This document shows, piece by piece, positions 25,751-33,165 of a stretch of 41,358 nt of DNA. The notes beneath the pieces were generated by a model. The model saw only the letters and a list, made by a program, of their open reading frames with translations. It made no database searches and was not told the DNA's origin. A program made the position numbers and the translations under genes. Within the stretch, counting starts at the first letter, position 1; the number at the start of each line of letters is the position of its first letter. The DNA is from Mesonia sp. (GTDB lineage: Bacteria; Bacteroidota; Bacteroidia; Flavobacteriales; Flavobacteriaceae), in NCBI GenBank assembly GCA_012964435.1, contig DTTX01000046.1, positions 519 to 41,876 on the forward strand. The letters are read 5' to 3'.

Positions 25751-26395
25751 ATGGCGACCGAAGAAAAAAAGGTTTCTTACACAACCACCAATTCTTATTC
25801 TACCAGAAATAACTTGACTTCAGCAACTAAAAACGTTTGGTTTTGCTGTCACGGACTCGGATTTTTAAGTCGGTATTTCATTCAATATTTTAACGGATTG
25901 GATGCCGATGAGAATTATATTATCGCTCCGCAAGCACCTTCTAAATATTATCAAAAATCAGATTTTAAGCACGTGGGCGCTAGTTGGCTTACACGTGAAG
26001 AAACGCAGCAGGAAACTGAAAATGTTTTGAATTACTTAGATGCGGTTTTTGCTTCGGAAGAAATACCTGGAGATAAACGATTGATTTTGCTAGGCTATTC
26101 GCAAGGCGTTTCGGTAGCGATGCGTTGGTTGGCTTCTCGAAAATTAAATGTGGATACCTTGGTGATCCATTCTGGTGGAATCCCGAAAGAATTGAGTCCG
26201 CAAGACTTTGACTTTTTAACCACAACTCAGGTTGAATTGTGGTACGGCACCGAAGACGAGTATTTAACCGAAAAACGAATCAACGAAGAAACCCGTCGCG
26301 CCAAGGAAATGTTTGGAGAAGCTTTAAAAATTGTTCCGTTTGAAGGAAAACACGTCGTGAATCGAGCATTAATCAATCAACTTGGAACGTCATGA
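25751..26395 (+). CDS. Alpha/beta hydrolase, phospholipase/carboxylesterase type
   Basis: The 214-residue protein has the serine-hydrolase triad: nucleophile Ser117 in GYSQG, Asp169 in YGTEDEY and His201 in EGKHVV. The N-terminal VWFCCHGLGF and the IIAPQAPSKYY block match the phospholipase/carboxylesterase (YpfH/EstB) family, small cytoplasmic esterases with broad substrates. No signal peptide is present. Its last 4 bases overlap the ATG of the next gene (ATGA), so the two are translationally coupled. The physiological substrate is unknown. Confidence 0.85.
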   Translation: MATEEKKVSYTTTNSYSTRNNLTSATKNVWFCCHGLGFLSRYFIQYFNGLDADENYIIAPQAPSKYYQKSDFKHVGASWLTREETQQETENVLNYLDAVFASEEIPGDKRLILLGYSQGVSVAMRWLASRKLNVDTLVIHSGGIPKELSPQDFDFLTTTQVELWYGTEDEYLTEKRINEETRRAKEMFGEALKIVPFEGKHVVNRALINQLGTS

Positions 26396-26970
26396 AAGCC
26401 TCTAAAACCTATTTAAAAGGAAAATCTGTTTTTGTTGTTTCTGCTATAGTGATTGCCGTTACTTCACTTACTGTTTATTTTACGGGCATTCATTACCATA
26501 GAAGTGTAAATGATAACCTGCTCATTTCCTTATCGATCATTGCTATCGTTTTATTCGTATTTATGACCTACGGACTTTTTAAAGGAATTGGTTTGATGAA
26601 TAATTTTCCGAAGTTTAAAAAATTCAAGTCCGGCGAGATGATTGATATCCCGATGGGTAAAAATTCGGTTTCTGATGTTGATATCGGCGATGGGATTGAA
26701 GGTTTACTCTTCTCTATTGTTTCTTGGATTTTACTCACCATCGCATTCGTGATCTTCCTCGTTTTTCTTGAAGCCGTTCTATGGTTATCGATCTTTGTGA
26801 TTCTTGCGATGTTATACTGGGTTTTCTTTCGAGCTTTAAAATTGGTATTTAGCAAAGCTGAAATTACTCAGGGACACTTCTTCAAATCGATTGCTTTTGC
26901 CTTAGGCTATACTTTACTTTACACCGGATGGATTTTTGCGATTGTTTATATTGCTGAAAAAATAGGCTAA
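26392..26970 (+). CDS. Multi-pass membrane protein of unknown function
   Basis: The 192-residue product has about five hydrophobic segments: residues 13-32, 44-67, 104-125, 127-150 and 168-188. Between segments 2 and 3 lies a short cytoplasmic or periplasmic loop with a polar, Asp/Gly-rich stretch (VSDVDIGDGIEG). No family was recognised. The ATG overlaps the esterase stop by 4 nt, so it is made together with the esterase. A 7-bp tandem repeat starts one base after its stop codon. Confidence 0.75.
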   Translation: MKASKTYLKGKSVFVVSAIVIAVTSLTVYFTGIHYHRSVNDNLLISLSIIAIVLFVFMTYGLFKGIGLMNNFPKFKKFKSGEMIDIPMGKNSVSDVDIGDGIEGLLFSIVSWILLTIAFVIFLVFLEAVLWLSIFVILAMLYWVFFRALKLVFSKAEITQGHFFKSIAFALGYTLLYTGWIFAIVYIAEKIG

Positions 26971-26971
26971 G

Positions 26972-27006
26972 AATTAGGTGTTAGGAATTAGGAATTAGGA
27001 ATTAGG
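26972..27006. repeat. Heptamer tandem repeat (aattagg)
   Basis: Five 7-bp units, aattagg, tgttagg, then aattagg three times, start directly after the stop codon of the membrane protein gene. Confidence 0.85.
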
Positions 27007-27080
27007 GAGGTTTTATTTTTTGAATTCAATGCAAAGTTTTCAATTTTAAACTTTTCAAAAGTTATTTTCTATACTTCACA

Positions 27081-27152
27081 GGATGTGATTCCGGAGCAAG
27101 TTCGGAATGGCGAAAAACGAGTAGCTTCAACTTCCAATTCAGTTTCATATTC
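27081..27152. repeat. Flanking direct repeat, left copy
   Basis: About 72 bp that recur at 27412-27484 with roughly three-quarters identity by eye. The copy includes an inverted repeat, attccg and cggaat, typical of REP-like elements, and then a caacttcnaattcagtttca tail. The two copies bracket the 70-residue gene at 27197. Confidence 0.7.
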
Positions 27153-27196
27153 TTTTTAGTTGCCCTTCTAGTTTTTTTTGAAAAAATTATTTTTTT

Positions 27197-27409
27197 ATGA
27201 TCTTATTAGAGCCTTATATGGTGAAAGCAATATTAATATTTTATATAGCCATAGCTATTAATGCAGTATATCTGGCATTAAAGTATGAAAAGGGTTACAT
27301 GAAAATTTTATGGAGTCTAGTGTCGATTTTTGTACCAGTTATAGGAAGTGCTTTATATTTAATACAGTTTCAAATTAACAAAAAAGAACTTCGAGGCATT
27401 AAAAATTAG
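27197..27409 (+). CDS. Small membrane protein, PLDc_N-like
   Basis: The 70-residue protein has two membrane helices (about residues 9-27 and 36-56) with a positively charged end (KKELRGIKN). The second helix pattern, W..VSIFVPVIGSALYLIQF, resembles the phospholipase D N-terminal (PLDc_N) membrane domain found alone in many small bacterial proteins. No function can be assigned. It lies between two copies of a direct repeat, with the right-hand copy starting 3 bp after its stop codon. Confidence 0.6.
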   Translation: MILLEPYMVKAILIFYIAIAINAVYLALKYEKGYMKILWSLVSIFVPVIGSALYLIQFQINKKELRGIKN

Positions 27410-27411
27410 AG

Positions 27412-27484
27412 TGATGCGATTCGGGATCAAGTCCGGAATGACGAAAACGAGTCAGCTTCGACTTCAACTTCAGTTTCAAATTCA
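27412..27484. repeat. Flanking direct repeat, right copy
   Basis: Second copy of the 27081-27152 element, in the same orientation, filling the gap between the small membrane protein stop and the mazG stop. The core gattcgggatcaagtccg then gaatgacg is an imperfect palindrome. Confidence 0.7.
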
Positions 27485-27492
27485 ATTTCGAA

Positions 27493-28266
27493 TTAAACCT
27501 TCTTCGCTTCTTCCCAAAAGACGTCCATTTCTTCTAAGGTCATTTCTTTTAATGACTTCTTATTTTCTTTGGCTTTTTCTTCTAAATATTGAAAGCGTTT
27601 AATGAATTTTTTATTGGTACGTTCTAAAGCATTTTCAGGATTGATGTTGAGAAATCTGGCATAATTGATCATCGAGAATAAGACATCGCCAAATTCTGCT
27701 TCGATCAAATCTTGATTTTGTTGGTTCACTTCATCCTGAAGTTCTTCTAATTCTTCTTTTACTTTTTCAAACACCTGCTGTGGCTCTTCCCAATCAAAAC
27801 CTACGCCGGCTACTTTATCTTGAATTCTGCTGGCCTTTACCAAAGCCGGCAACGAACGTGGTACGCCTTCTAACACGCTCTTTTTACCTTCTTTGAGTTT
27901 TAGATTTTCCCAATTTCTCTTGACATCTTCTTCATTTTCTACTTCCACATCTCCGTAAATATGCGGATGACGAGAAATGAGTTTCTCGCAAATACTATTG
28001 GCAACATCGGCGATATCGAAGCTTTTTTTCTCGCTTCCGATTCTTGAATAGAAAACAATGTGCAACAATACATCACCCAATTCTTTCTTCACTTCTTCGA
28101 GATCGTTATCTAAAATAGCATCTCCAAGCTCATAGGTTTCTTCGATGGTTAAGTGTCGAAGGGTTTCCATGGTTTGTTTGCGATCCCAAGGACATTGTTC
28201 GCGAAGTTCATCCATGATCGTGAGTAAACGGTCGAAAGCTTGTAGTTGGTCTTTTCTAGTATTCAT
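27493..28266 (-). CDS. mazG: Nucleoside triphosphate pyrophosphohydrolase MazG
   Basis: MazG hydrolyses NTPs and dNTPs to monophosphates and pyrophosphate, cleaning the pool and influencing stringent signalling. The 257-residue protein has the two tandem MazG domains. The first begins at CPWDRKQTMETL (about residues 25-36), with metal ligands in EETYEL (42-47) and ELGD (62-65). The second has EELEELQDE and EFGDVLFSMINYAR (about 190-215). Length is that of the E. coli-type enzyme. It lies downstream of ruvX-def-DUF5606 on the same strand but behind a terminator, with its own possible -7 box (minus-strand TACTTTTA, 28289-28296). Confidence 0.95.
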   Translation of the reverse strand: MNTRKDQLQAFDRLLTIMDELREQCPWDRKQTMETLRHLTIEETYELGDAILDNDLEEVKKELGDVLLHIVFYSRIGSEKKSFDIADVANSICEKLISRHPHIYGDVEVENEEDVKRNWENLKLKEGKKSVLEGVPRSLPALVKASRIQDKVAGVGFDWEEPQQVFEKVKEELEELQDEVNQQNQDLIEAEFGDVLFSMINYARFLNINPENALERTNKKFIKRFQYLEEKAKENKKSLKEMTLEEMDVFWEEAKKV

Positions 28267-28353
28267 TTTTTTGAAAAATTTGAAGGTTTAAAAGTACAAT
28301 TTCTTGAGTAGAGTTGAGTGGTGGGTGGTGAGATTTTAGTTTTACCCTTCTGT

Positions 28354-28442
28354 CATTCCTTCGGAATGCCACTTCCTAGTTTAGCAAGGAATTTTTTAGA
28401 TTCCTGCCTGCGCAGGAATAAATAGCCCGGCCCGTTAGGGCT
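28354..28442. repeat. Cluster of small palindromes (REP-like)
   Basis: Four inverted repeats lie in a row: cattcc/ggaatg (28354-28368), ttcct/aggaa (28373-28391), attcctgc/gcaggaat (28400-28419) and agccc/gggct (28424-28442). They fill the mazG-DUF5606 gap, which otherwise holds only the terminator next to DUF5606. Confidence 0.6.
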
Positions 28443-28448
28443 TGCCAT

Positions 28449-28479
28449 TAAAAAAGCCTTGCAAATTATTACAAGGCTT
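28449..28479 (-). terminator. Rho-independent terminator of the DUF5606 gene
   Basis: On the minus strand aagccttg (28472-28479) pairs with caaggctt (28454-28461) across a 10-nt loop and is followed by a T-run. It is 25 bp past the DUF5606 stop. Confidence 0.85.
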
Positions 28480-28503
28480 CCTGTTTTGAAATAGTAAGAA
28501 AAT

Positions 28504-28935
28504 TTATTCTTCTTCTGAAGAAGTTTCTTCTTTAGCTTCAGCTTCCGGTTCAGAGAAATCGGTGATTCCTGCGTTTACCAAAATGTTATACCACTGAAAT
28601 ACTTTTTTAATATCGCTTACATACACGCGATCTTCATCGTATTCCGGTAAAATTTCTTTGAAATATTCTTCTAATTTTGCTTTAGATTCTTTGTGGCTAA
28701 TGGCTTCTTTACCATCTTCCTTTTCTGCAATTTTTTCAAAAACTGCTCTTAAAGGAACTTCTTCTGTATAAGTATACATTGCAATTTCACTAAGCATGCT
28801 CACATTGTGACGCACGTTTACCGATATTTTTTTGCCATCTGCTAACGATTCTGCAACAAAACCACCACGGGTTTGTGCTTTTAATTCATACAATCCCGGT
28901 TTTCCTGAAATAGCTAATACTTTTTCTAAACTCAT
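28504..28935 (-). CDS. DUF5606 domain protein
   Basis: The 143-residue protein matches the Bacteroidota DUF5606 family: it starts MSLEKVLAISGKPGLYELKAQ, has the small beta-rich domain (residues 1-60, with GGFVAESLADGKKISVN), a helical region and an acidic Glu-rich tail (EEE at the end). It is cytoplasmic with no signal peptide. The function of the family is not known to me; the consistent neighbourhood with def and ruvX suggests a housekeeping role. It has its own promoter next to the def stop and a strong terminator. Confidence 0.88.
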   Translation of the reverse strand: MSLEKVLAISGKPGLYELKAQTRGGFVAESLADGKKISVNVRHNVSMLSEIAMYTYTEEVPLRAVFEKIAEKEDGKEAISHKESKAKLEEYFKEILPEYDEDRVYVSDIKKVFQWYNILVNAGITDFSEPEAEAKEETSSEEE

Positions 28936-28956
28936 GTTTTAATTTTTTAAAGGTCG

Positions 28957-28989
28957 CAAATATCTAATCTCTTGGTTTATTTACAAAAA
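28957..28989 (-). promoter_or_regulatory. Promoter of the DUF5606 gene
   Basis: Minus-strand TTTTTG (28984-28989) is followed after 19 bp by GATATTTG (28957-28964), one mismatch from TAnnTTTG. The spacing equals that of the glmM promoter. Confidence 0.48.
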
Positions 28990-28991
28990 GA

Positions 28992-29582
28992 TTAGCGTGC
29001 TTTTTTTGCATTAGGAAAGCGCATTCTGTAATCTACACGAATATCGCCTTTGCTTATTTTCTGTAATTTACTCTTAATGAGACGTTTCTTTAAACTTGAT
29101 AATTTATCGGTAAATAAAATACCTTCGATATGATCGTACTCGTGCTGAATTACTCTTGCCGCCAAACCATCGTATGTTTCGGTATGTTTATTAAAGTCTT
29201 GATCGTAATATTCTATAGTGATTTCCGGTTTTCTAAACACGTCTTCACGCACATCGGGAATACTTAAACAGCCTTCGTTAAATGCCCACTCATCTCCTAC
29301 TTCATCTACAATGGTTGGATTGATAAATGCTTTTTTTAATGACTTTAATTGTGCTTGATCTTCTGCGCTCAAGTCTTCATCTTCTGCAAATGGTGCCGCA
29401 TCGATCACAAATAACCGAATTGGTAAACCAATTTGCGGAGCAGCAATACCAACCCCATAAGCTGCATACATGGTTTCGAACATATTTTCGATAAGCTCGT
29501 TAAGCTTAGGATAATCTTGCGGGATCTCTTTGGCCTTTTTCTTTAACACGGGATCTCCGTAAGCGACAACTGGTAATATCAT
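28992..29582 (-). CDS. def: Peptide deformylase
   Basis: The enzyme removes the formyl group from the N-terminal methionine of new proteins. The 196-residue protein has all three deformylase motifs: GVGIAAPQIG (residues 43-52), EGCLS with metal ligand Cys105 (103-107) and the HEYDH motif with ligands His147 and His151 and catalytic Glu148. The inserted acidic loop around residues 65-82 (AEDEDLSAEDQ) is common in Bacteroidota enzymes. It is preceded by ruvX (55-bp gap) and followed by DUF5606 (56-bp gap) on the same strand. Confidence 0.97.
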   Translation of the reverse strand: MILPVVAYGDPVLKKKAKEIPQDYPKLNELIENMFETMYAAYGVGIAAPQIGLPIRLFVIDAAPFAEDEDLSAEDQAQLKSLKKAFINPTIVDEVGDEWAFNEGCLSIPDVREDVFRKPEITIEYYDQDFNKHTETYDGLAARVIQHEYDHIEGILFTDKLSSLKKRLIKSKLQKISKGDIRVDYRMRFPNAKKAR

Positions 29583-29637
29583 ATTAATATGCTTATTTTT
29601 AAGTTTGAAAATGTGATGATGCTTTTAATTTTGCTCA

Positions 29638-30042
29638 TCAGTACAAATACGACTGTAAAATAATCGTAGCACTAATTTCGTCTACTAAAGCTTTATTGCG
29701 GCGCTGCTTTTTTTTGAGTCCGCTATCGATCATGGTTTGTACCGCCATTTTAGACGTAAAACGTTCATCGACGCGTTCTACCTTCATCTGCGGAAATTTT
29801 TCAGCAAACTTTTTTAAAAACTCCTGAATAAATTCTTCACTTTGCGAAGCCGCACCATCGCGTTGCTTGGGTTCACCTACCAACACCAATTCTACGTTTT
29901 CTTTTGAAAAATAATCTTCTAAAAAAGAAATCAATTTAGGCGTTTCAACCGTGGTTAAACCTGAAGCGATCATCTTTAGCTCGTCGGTTACCGCAACACC
30001 TGTACGTTTAGTTCCGAAATCTAGGGCCAAAATTCTAGCCAT
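29638..30042 (-). CDS. ruvX: Putative Holliday junction resolvase RuvX/YqgF
   Basis: The 134-residue protein has the RNase H-like YqgF fold: ARILALDFGTKRTGVAV with catalytic Asp8, VELVLVGEPKQ with the conserved glutamate, VDERFTS and the C-terminal acidic residue in VDEISATIIL. Family members process RNA (16S rRNA 5' end in E. coli) and are also described as Holliday junction resolvases. The start was set to the ATG at 30042; an in-frame TTG two codons upstream (30048) is less likely. A perfect -7 box lies upstream, so ruvX probably heads the ruvX-def unit. Confidence 0.92.
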   Translation of the reverse strand: MARILALDFGTKRTGVAVTDELKMIASGLTTVETPKLISFLEDYFSKENVELVLVGEPKQRDGAASQSEEFIQEFLKKFAEKFPQMKVERVDERFTSKMAVQTMIDSGLKKKQRRNKALVDEISATIILQSYLY

Positions 30043-30056
30043 ATTCAATTTTTTGG

Positions 30057-30064
30057 CAAAGGTA
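30057..30064 (-). promoter_or_regulatory. Putative -7 box for ruvX
   Basis: Minus-strand TACCTTTG matches TAnnTTTG exactly, 15 bp before the ATG. TTTTAG 20 bp upstream (30085-30090) may be a weak -33. Confidence 0.4.
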
Positions 30065-30163
30065 ACACATCTACAGGTTTTACGCTAAAATACCAATCGA
30101 TATTGCGTTTAGGGTTGAAATAATTCAGCATACATAAGAAAAATCAAGTATTTAAACCGATGC

Positions 30164-30193
30164 TTTGCTTTTGAATAGGAAGCCTTATATTTG
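30164..30193 (+). promoter_or_regulatory. Promoter of dapD
   Basis: TTTG at 30164-30167 and TATATTTG at 30186-30193 are separated by 18 bp and both match the flavobacterial consensus. The dapD ATG follows 16 bp later at 30209. Confidence 0.55.
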
Positions 30194-30208
30194 CTGAAAA
30201 TTTTACCA

Positions 30209-31024
30209 ATGGAAGACTTAAAGAACATAATTTTAGAAGCTTGGGATAACCGAGAACTTTTAAAAGAAGATAAAACCCAACAAGCTATTCGTCAAGTAAT
30301 CAATTTGATCGATGCCGGAGAATTACGTACGGCAGAGCCTACTGCAGACGGCTGGCAAGTAAACGAATGGGTTAAAAAAGGGGTGGTATTATATTTCCCG
30401 ATCCAGAAAATGGAAACCTTAGAAGCAGGGATTTTTGAATACCACGATAAAATGCCTTTAAAAACCGGCTATAAAGAAAAAGGGATTCGTGTAGTTCCAA
30501 ACGCTGTAGCAAGACACGGCGCTTATATTTCTAGCGGTGTAATTATGATGCCAAGTTATGTAAATATTGGTGCTTACGTAGATGAAGGAACGATGGTCGA
30601 TACTTGGGCAACGGTAGGAAGTTGTGCGCAAATCGGTAAAAACGTTCACCTTTCCGGTGGTGTTGGTATTGGTGGGGTTTTAGAGCCTTTACAAGCTTCT
30701 CCTGTAATAATCGAAGACAATGCATTTTTAGGTTCTAGAAGTATTGTGGTTGAAGGTGTTCGTGTAGAAAAAGAAGCTGTTTTAGGAGCAAATGTAGTAT
30801 TAACGGCTTCTACCAAAATTATTGATGTAACCGGCGATGAGCCTGTTGAAATGAAAGGTGTCGTACCGGCACGTTCGGTAGTGATTCCTGGTTCTTATAC
30901 CAAGAAATTTCCGGCAGGAGAATTTAATGTTCCTTGTGCTTTAATTATCGGAAAACGTAAAGAAAGTACCAACAAAAAGACTTCCTTAAACGATGCGCTT
31001 AGAGAATATAATGTAGCGGTATAA
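30209..31024 (+). CDS. dapD: Tetrahydrodipicolinate N-succinyltransferase
   Basis: DapD succinylates tetrahydrodipicolinate in the succinylase branch of lysine and diaminopimelate synthesis. The 271-residue protein starts MEDLKNIILEAWDNR; the ATG at 30209 was chosen because an upstream in-frame TTG at 30191 overlaps the -7 box. The left-handed beta-helix hexapeptide region spans about residues 95-205 (for example GAYVDEGTMVDTWATVG and GIGGVLEPLQASPVIIEDN), where the EPLQASPV block is typical of DapD. It is a single-gene unit between its own promoter and a terminator. Confidence 0.96.
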   Translation: MEDLKNIILEAWDNRELLKEDKTQQAIRQVINLIDAGELRTAEPTADGWQVNEWVKKGVVLYFPIQKMETLEAGIFEYHDKMPLKTGYKEKGIRVVPNAVARHGAYISSGVIMMPSYVNIGAYVDEGTMVDTWATVGSCAQIGKNVHLSGGVGIGGVLEPLQASPVIIEDNAFLGSRSIVVEGVRVEKEAVLGANVVLTASTKIIDVTGDEPVEMKGVVPARSVVIPGSYTKKFPAGEFNVPCALIIGKRKESTNKKTSLNDALREYNVAV

Positions 31025-31042
31025 ACTTTATAATATTACCCC

Positions 31043-31074
31043 AAAAACCTTCTCGCAAATGAGAAGGTTTTTTA
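31043..31074 (+). terminator. Rho-independent terminator of dapD
   Basis: aaaaaccttctc (31043-31054) pairs with gagaaggttttt (31061-31072) across a 6-nt loop, with a T-rich tail. The core is a 7-bp ccttctc stem. Confidence 0.88.
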
Positions 31075-31092
31075 TTTTTATCATTTTTGCTC

Positions 31093-32178
31093 ATGAATAA
31101 AACTCAACTTCCTTTAAATTCTGCTAAATACTTAATTATTCAGCAAAAAATGATTGGTGATGTGCTTACCTCTTCTATTTTATGTGAAGCAATCAAGCAG
31201 AAGTATCCTTTGGCAAAAGTTCATTTCTTGGTGAATCAGCATACGATTCCGGTAATTGAAAATAATCCATTTATCGATAAAGTAGTGGTCATGACCAAAG
31301 AGATGGAGAAATCACCTGTAAAACTTTTTCAATTCCTTCAGCAAATAAAAAAAGAGCACTACGATGTTGTTATCGATGTTTATTCGAAACCTGCAAGTAC
31401 GGTTATTGGGAAATTTTCTGGAGCTCCACTTAAGATTGGTTATCAAAAATGGTATACAAAGTTAGCTTATGATGAACTTTACACTTATAAAGCAAAAGCA
31501 GAAACTCATGCAGGATTAGCAATTGAAAATCGAATGCATCTGCTACAATCTCTAGATAAATCTTACGCTAAAGAATTAAAACCAAAAATTTATTTAACAG
31601 AAGCAGAAATAGCTTCCGCTCAAAAAATACTTCAGCAAGAAAATCTAGCAAACAAAGATTTATTAATGATCGGGGTTTTGGGGTCTTCAGAAGAAAAAAG
31701 TTATCCGCTCCCTTATTTAGCCAAAGTTTTAGACACTATTGTTGAAACTACGGATGCAGAATTATTATTCAATTATATTCCTAAACAACTTACAATTGTT
31801 GAAAAACTGGTTAATCTTTGTGAACCGGAAACTCAAAAACGCATTCATCTTTCGATCTACGGTAAAAGTTTGCGAGATTTTATGGCGTTAACTTCACTTT
31901 GTACAGCTTTTATAGGAAATGAAGGTGGCGCGGTGAATATGGCAAAAGCCTTAGACATACCTACCTTTTCTATATTTGCACCATTTACTAAACGGGCAGC
32001 TTGGGCGCTCTATGAAAATGCCAGCAATGTAAGTGTACACTTAGAGGATTACCAACCAGAAACTTACGGTGAATTGAGTTTAAAAGAGATAAAAAAAGAT
32101 GCTTCTAAGTATTACCAGTCTTTTAAAGCCCAATATTTTCTAGAAAAATTGAAAAATTACTTAAAGGAAGTTTTATAG
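31093..32178 (+). CDS. Glycosyltransferase family 9 (heptosyltransferase-like)
   Basis: The 361-residue protein matches the ADP-heptose:LPS heptosyltransferase family (GT9): an N-terminal Rossmann domain starting YLIIQQKMIGDVLTSSIL and a C-terminal donor-binding domain with FIGNEGGAVNMAKALDIP (about residues 276-293), the family's conserved GxxGgxxHlA-type site although the usual histidine is Asn here. The start is the ATG at 31093; an in-frame TTG two codons earlier exists. It opens the surface-glycan locus. Its 3' end overlaps the convergent GT2 gene by 6 bp. Donor sugar and acceptor are not known. Confidence 0.87.
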   Translation: MNKTQLPLNSAKYLIIQQKMIGDVLTSSILCEAIKQKYPLAKVHFLVNQHTIPVIENNPFIDKVVVMTKEMEKSPVKLFQFLQQIKKEHYDVVIDVYSKPASTVIGKFSGAPLKIGYQKWYTKLAYDELYTYKAKAETHAGLAIENRMHLLQSLDKSYAKELKPKIYLTEAEIASAQKILQQENLANKDLLMIGVLGSSEEKSYPLPYLAKVLDTIVETTDAELLFNYIPKQLTIVEKLVNLCEPETQKRIHLSIYGKSLRDFMALTSLCTAFIGNEGGAVNMAKALDIPTFSIFAPFTKRAAWALYENASNVSVHLEDYQPETYGELSLKEIKKDASKYYQSFKAQYFLEKLKNYLKEVL

Positions 32179-32997
32179 CTTCTCGATCCCAAATGGTGTT
32201 TTGATGATTCCTTTTTGTTTCGTCTCTTTACGAATAGCCAAATTTGCGTCTAAAGATTCTTTTGTTTTATAACCTCTCGCGTGATCTAAATGTAAGCATA
32301 AGGCACGATGACGTATTTGTTTACCTTTTACACCAAGATTTTCTAAACGTTCTCCCAGTTCACGATCGGGACCACCGTAACGCATTCGCTCGTCGTAACC
32401 GTTTATAGCGATTAGGTCTTCTTTCCAAGCGGAAGAATTACAATTATTAAAAGAAGCATTTGAGGGTGTAAATGTATCTAAAAGTTTAGAAACTAACTCT
32501 CCACTAGCTAATTTTCGTTGTTGAGAAGAACCTAAATTACCATTCTGCTTAAGCCAAGTTACATCAAAACAATTTCCTGAAGTTATATCTTCTTTTTGAA
32601 TAAATGTACTTAATTCCATATCCAACTTACAATAACCTCCAGACAAAAAACGTCCTCTTTCAGCATAAATCGCATGACGTTTTAGAAAATCATTTTTAGG
32701 TATACAATCACCATCGGTAAAAACAATGTATTCATTTTTTGCAGCCACGATCGCATTATTTAATATAGTTTGGCGTCGATAGCCTTGATCTTCGTGCCAA
32801 AGATGAGTAATAGGAACCGGAAAATCTTTTTTAAATTTTTCAATTAGATGTTTAGTTTCTTCTGTAGAACCATCGTCTGCAACTATAATCTCGAAGTCTT
32901 TATAATTTTGAACACTATAACCGTAAAGTACTTTTTCAAGCCATTCAACAGCATTATAAGTTGCAACGATCAAAGTTATTTTAGGTAAAGATTCCAT
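32173..32997 (-). CDS. Glycosyltransferase family 2 with C-terminal galactosyltransferase-like domain
   Basis: This 274-residue GT-A enzyme has the GT2 N-terminal block IVATYNAVEWLEKVL, nucleotide-binding ADDGSTEET (about residues 40-48) and the metal-binding DXD motif TDGDC (about 94-98). The C-terminal region WKEDLIAINGYDERMRYGGPDREL resembles the Glyco_transf_7C domain, a common pairing in bacterial polysaccharide enzymes. It is on the minus strand between two plus-strand glycosyltransferases, with a -7 box (33031-33038) upstream. It is probably part of the LPS core or polysaccharide locus; the sugar is unknown. Confidence 0.87.
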   Translation of the reverse strand: MESLPKITLIVATYNAVEWLEKVLYGYSVQNYKDFEIIVADDGSTEETKHLIEKFKKDFPVPITHLWHEDQGYRRQTILNNAIVAAKNEYIVFTDGDCIPKNDFLKRHAIYAERGRFLSGGYCKLDMELSTFIQKEDITSGNCFDVTWLKQNGNLGSSQQRKLASGELVSKLLDTFTPSNASFNNCNSSAWKEDLIAINGYDERMRYGGPDRELGERLENLGVKGKQIRHRALCLHLDHARGYKTKESLDANLAIRKETKQKGIIKTPFGIEKL

Positions 32998-33030
32998 TTA
33001 ATTTTTTAAGAAATAAGTCTAATTAAAAGT

Positions 33031-33038
33031 CAAAAGTA
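33031..33038 (-). promoter_or_regulatory. Putative -7 box for the minus-strand GT2 gene
   Basis: Minus-strand TACTTTTG matches TAnnTTTG exactly, 34 bp before the ATG at 32997. No clear -33. Confidence 0.35.
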
Positions 33039-33165
33039 ATTATTTTTGAGAATTTCTTTTTCAGAATTAAAAAAAACTTGAAATTTGACGCAACGGTTTT
33101 AGTTGTTCTCTATCTATATAGTGATAGTTTTTCAGCTTAATTTGTTAGAAACCTTATAAGATCAC

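Noticed and set aside
27197-27409. Small mobile element made of the 70-residue gene and its flanking repeats
   Set aside because: The protein is a two-helix membrane protein without transposase features, the repeats differ by about a quarter, and no target-site duplication was seen.
31082-31089. -7 box (CATTTTTG) for the GT9 gene
   Set aside because: Transcription from it would begin after the ATG at 31093, and no -33 element is at the right distance.
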